NCBI GenBank assembly: GCA_016841005.1
Contig: JAEORG010000374.1
Coordinates: 1 to 6,309, forward strand
Length of the DNA stretch: 6,309 bases
Reading direction: 5' to 3'
Source: Candidatus Thorarchaeota archaeon
GTDB lineage: Archaea; Asgardarchaeota; Thorarchaeia; Thorarchaeales; Thorarchaeaceae
In this document: positions 4,771 through 6,309 of the stretch, piece by piece
Position numbering within the stretch: the first letter of the stretch is position 1
Layout: each line of letters opens with the position of its first letter
Position numbers and translations under genes: made by a program
Notes under the pieces: generated by a model
Database searches by the model: none
Seen by the model: only the letters and a program-made list of their open reading frames with translations
What the model was told of the DNA's origin: nothing

Positions 4771-5163
4771 TTAGTCTTTACTTTTGTGTGAGTTCCACGC
4801 TTCTGCAATCATCAACATTACTGCTATGAAAAACATCGCAGAGTCTATAGTAATCTGTCCATCGGGGAGTCGGCTACCATCGGAGGTCCAAATGAAAAAG
4901 GACATGAAATGAACTATTGCTACACCAAAGGTAATCCAACCTACGAATCTTAGACCCGGATTCCCTGTAATGTTCAATTCTTCTCTAATAATCTTACTAG
5001 CAGAGTTTGCAAGTAGAAATGCAATCACATAACACACTATCTTGATAAAACAGGATGCCATATTTATCAATGAATCAGCACCATGAGTCGCTTCAGCTAT
5101 AAGACCCAAAAAATAACCAACAATCGCTAACACTATACTTGCAAATATCCTTATTTTAGCCAT
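4771..5163 (-). CDS. Four-helix membrane protein of unknown function (130 aa)
   Basis: I do not recognise a family. The 130 residues are mostly membrane: helices at about 5-23, 32-53, 72-92 and 107-123, joined by short loops. The loop between helices 2 and 3 is charged (SKIIREELNITGNPGLR) and probably cytosolic; the loop between 3 and 4 carries TSDGSRLPDGQ. The C-terminus (WNSHKSKD) is short and basic. His27, His85, Cys38 and Cys44 lie in or near helices, but there is no convincing cofactor motif. The start is the ATG at 5161-5163. It follows the 155-residue membrane protein gene by 31 nt and could be in one operon with it. A TATA-like TAAAATAC on the minus strand (5185-5192), about 26 nt before the ATG, would also allow a separate leaderless mRNA. 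Two small membrane proteins side by side may form a complex, but this is inference. Confidence 0.75.
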   Translation of the reverse strand: MAKIRIFASIVLAIVGYFLGLIAEATHGADSLINMASCFIKIVCYVIAFLLANSASKIIREELNITGNPGLRFVGWITFGVAIVHFMSFFIWTSDGSRLPDGQITIDSAMFFIAVMLMIAEAWNSHKSKD

Positions 5164-5194
5164 TTTAATTCCACATCACATTTTGTATTTTAGC

Positions 5195-5662
5195 CTAAAT
5201 ATTCGATTGATCCAACTGTGGCTTTCTGGGGAAGAACTTCCTGTAGGGAAGGAAGAGCCCAATCAACGTTAGCGTCAAAATCGGGATCCACTGGAGCATC
5301 TCATTGATATTGCCAAAGTAAATTGAATCGAAGACTCCCTGACTCACTAAAAGTATAGGTGCCAGCCACAGAATGTACCAAGCCCACCTTTCGCCCTTCC
5401 GAAAGCCAGTCATGGTTATCGCTAAGACAAAGAAGGACCAGCTAATCTTGAGCATACCTAAAAGCCCGAAAAGGAAGCGAGCTACTTGAGTAGCCTCAGG
5501 GCTCAAAGCCTCAAGTTCGCTCAAGGACATGCCTATGACTCGTTGAACTTCATTCTCCAGCAATACATCCGGAGTGAATACTTGGTTTAGGCCAACCACT
5601 AACCAAACTATCCCCAAGGCGAGCATCACTACCCACCCATACTTCTCATTTACTCGTTCCAC
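5195..5662 (-). CDS. Four-helix membrane protein of unknown function (155 aa)
   Basis: I cannot name this protein. It has 155 residues with membrane helices at about 9-29, 62-83, 94-114 and 122-139. A 30-residue acidic loop (VQRVIGMSLSELEALSPEA) lies between helices 1 and 2, a FRKGERWAWY turn precedes helix 3, and the tail is basic (YRKFFPRKPQLDQ). The GERWAWY-type turn recurs in many small uncharacterised integral membrane proteins, which gives no function. The start is GTG at 5660-5662; a GGTG about 8 nt upstream is a weak ribosome site, and Met13 is an alternative. Two 60-base samples of the gene (5221-5280, 5341-5400) count 48% and 52% GC, against 35% for a sample at 3361-3420, so it may have a different origin. 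It is followed 31 nt later by the 130-residue membrane protein gene. Confidence 0.75.
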   Translation of the reverse strand: MERVNEKYGWVVMLALGIVWLVVGLNQVFTPDVLLENEVQRVIGMSLSELEALSPEATQVARFLFGLLGMLKISWSFFVLAITMTGFRKGERWAWYILWLAPILLVSQGVFDSIYFGNINEMLQWIPILTLTLIGLFLPYRKFFPRKPQLDQSNI

Positions 5663-5695
5663 CAGAAAACACCAGACGCAAACAATTTCTGTCGC

Positions 5696-5722
5696 GATAT
5701 AACAATCTTTCGTTGTTTATAT
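5696..5722 (-). promoter_or_regulatory. Two candidate TATA boxes for the membrane protein pair
   Basis: On the minus strand, ATATAAAC (5715-5722) and GTTATATC (5696-5703) lie in tandem, about 56 and 37 nt before the GTG start. The first would give a leader of about 30 nt and the second one of about 10 nt. I cannot choose between them from sequence. Confidence 0.4.
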
Positions 5723-5818
5723 GGCAATTTTAACTCCATCAAAGTCTGTTATGTATCTTAATTGATCTGGATTGGTGCGTTGTAGGACGTCTCCCCTTGC
5801 TATTATCATTTCAAGAGG

Positions 5819-6268
5819 TCATTCAATATAGGTTACTAGCAACTTCGATACATCTTCGACGATTTTCAAACACTTGTCGAATGCCCCGCTCTCGAAGGCT
5901 TTCATCATATCCACGGTATCTGTGCTTCCGTCGTATTGAATCAGGTCTCGGCATAGGATTGACCCATGGATTGCCTTGAACTCTTCAAATAATCGAGTAG
6001 ATAGTTCAGCTACCTTTGGATTTAATGGACTTCCATCACCAAATTCTAGACCAATTGCCATTAGAGCACCTGACAATGCTCCACAAACATTTCCTGTAAG
6101 ATTTATTCCCCCGCTAAAGGCAGATGCAATATTCATACAGGTTTCGACGTCGACTCCTTTTTCTCCCACATAGGGACCAAAAGTAGCGAAGATTGCTTGC
6201 GAACAAGTTGCCTTGAAGCCATTCATTAGCTCCTTTGCAGCGCATGTATTCTTAGATGAATCACTCAT
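5819..6268 (-). CDS. C_GCAxxG_C_C family cysteine-rich (redox-type) protein
   Basis: The protein belongs to the C_GCAxxG_C_C family of small cytosolic proteins thought to use conserved cysteines in redox or metal chemistry; the reaction is not established. The 149 residues show the family layout in order: an N-terminal Cys-x-x-A segment with Cys22 (KATCSQAIF), Cys44, the glycine-rich AFSGGI, the signature GNVCGALSGALMAIGL (59-74, Cys62), then FKAIHGSILCRDLI (97-110, Cys106), and a final Cys133 in the last helix. Cys9 is an extra near the start. There is no signal peptide or membrane helix. The start is the ATG at 6266-6268, with a GAGG 10 nt upstream. It is on the same strand as the membrane protein pair but 156 nt before it, with that pair's TATA boxes between, so it is probably a separate unit. 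The family call is strong. Confidence 0.9.
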   Translation of the reverse strand: MSDSSKNTCAAKELMNGFKATCSQAIFATFGPYVGEKGVDVETCMNIASAFSGGINLTGNVCGALSGALMAIGLEFGDGSPLNPKVAELSTRLFEEFKAIHGSILCRDLIQYDGSTDTVDMMKAFESGAFDKCLKIVEDVSKLLVTYIE

Positions 6269-6309
6269 TGAATCACATCCTCTGGGTACACTGAAATCGC
6301 AACACTACC

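Noticed and set aside
4592..4774. Plus-strand open frame of 60 codons
   Set aside because: It is antisense to the tRNA-Cys gene and its upstream region; there is no start signal, and the codons simply reflect the tRNA complement.
5819..6173. Plus-strand open frames at 5797-5979 and 5976-6173
   Set aside because: They are antisense to the C_GCAxxG_C_C gene, whose conserved cysteine pattern makes the minus-strand reading certain.
1..6309. CRISPR array, insertion sequence, transposase, integrase or rRNA
   Set aside because: I saw no regularly spaced repeats, no terminal inverted repeats with a transposase, no recombinase motif and no rRNA sequence. The only notable long repeat found is the 16-bp tRNA-derived pair.

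Overview
The window reads as a piece of an archaeal chromosome with a fairly low GC content. Several genes have TATA-like boxes about 25-37 nt upstream of their start codons, three of them leaving very short or no leaders. The ribosome binding sites match the archaeal 16S tail (GGTGAT, GAGGTG, AGGTGAT). The tRNA encodes its own CCA, and T-rich tracts follow genes. The surface-anchored binding protein and the gene mix would fit a mesophilic anaerobic archaeon, possibly an Asgard (Thorarchaeia-like) lineage, but that placement is a guess from style, not from a marker gene.

Layout. (1) 1-1410, minus: a polar amino acid ABC importer, with a membrane-anchored solute-binding protein followed by a translationally coupled permease that runs off the left edge. 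(2) 1510-2286, minus: a well-conserved YgiD/LigB-type extradiol dioxygenase with all four expected histidines. It is transcribed divergently from (3) 2403-3773, plus: three genes I cannot name (a 67-residue protein, a helical coiled-coil-like protein, and a single-span membrane protein with a helical cytosolic domain), with a frameshifted mini-ORF between the last two. (4) 3774-4036: no large gene, but a hairpin plus T-tract, a TATA box with a 20-codon ORF, and a 16-bp copy of a tRNA 3' end. (5) 4037-4576, plus: a RimJ/RimL-type GNAT acetyltransferase. (6) 4593-4667, minus: tRNA-Cys(GCA) with a non-canonical elbow. (7) 4771-5662, minus: two small four-helix membrane proteins of unknown function. 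(8) 5819-6268, minus: a C_GCAxxG_C_C family cysteine-rich redox-type protein.

The most notable structure is the 16-bp direct repeat at 3961-3976 and 4593-4608. It is exactly the 3' T-stem strand, acceptor strand, discriminator and CCA of the tRNA-Cys, and it brackets the acetyltransferase gene. This is the signature left by site-specific integration into a tRNA 3' end, although no integrase is present. The tRNA itself has G instead of U at position 55 of the T-loop and lacks a GG pair in the D-loop. I do not see a complete, clearly new multi-gene system; the best candidates for one are the unnamed 2403-3773 cluster and the tRNA-Cys/GNAT island next to it.
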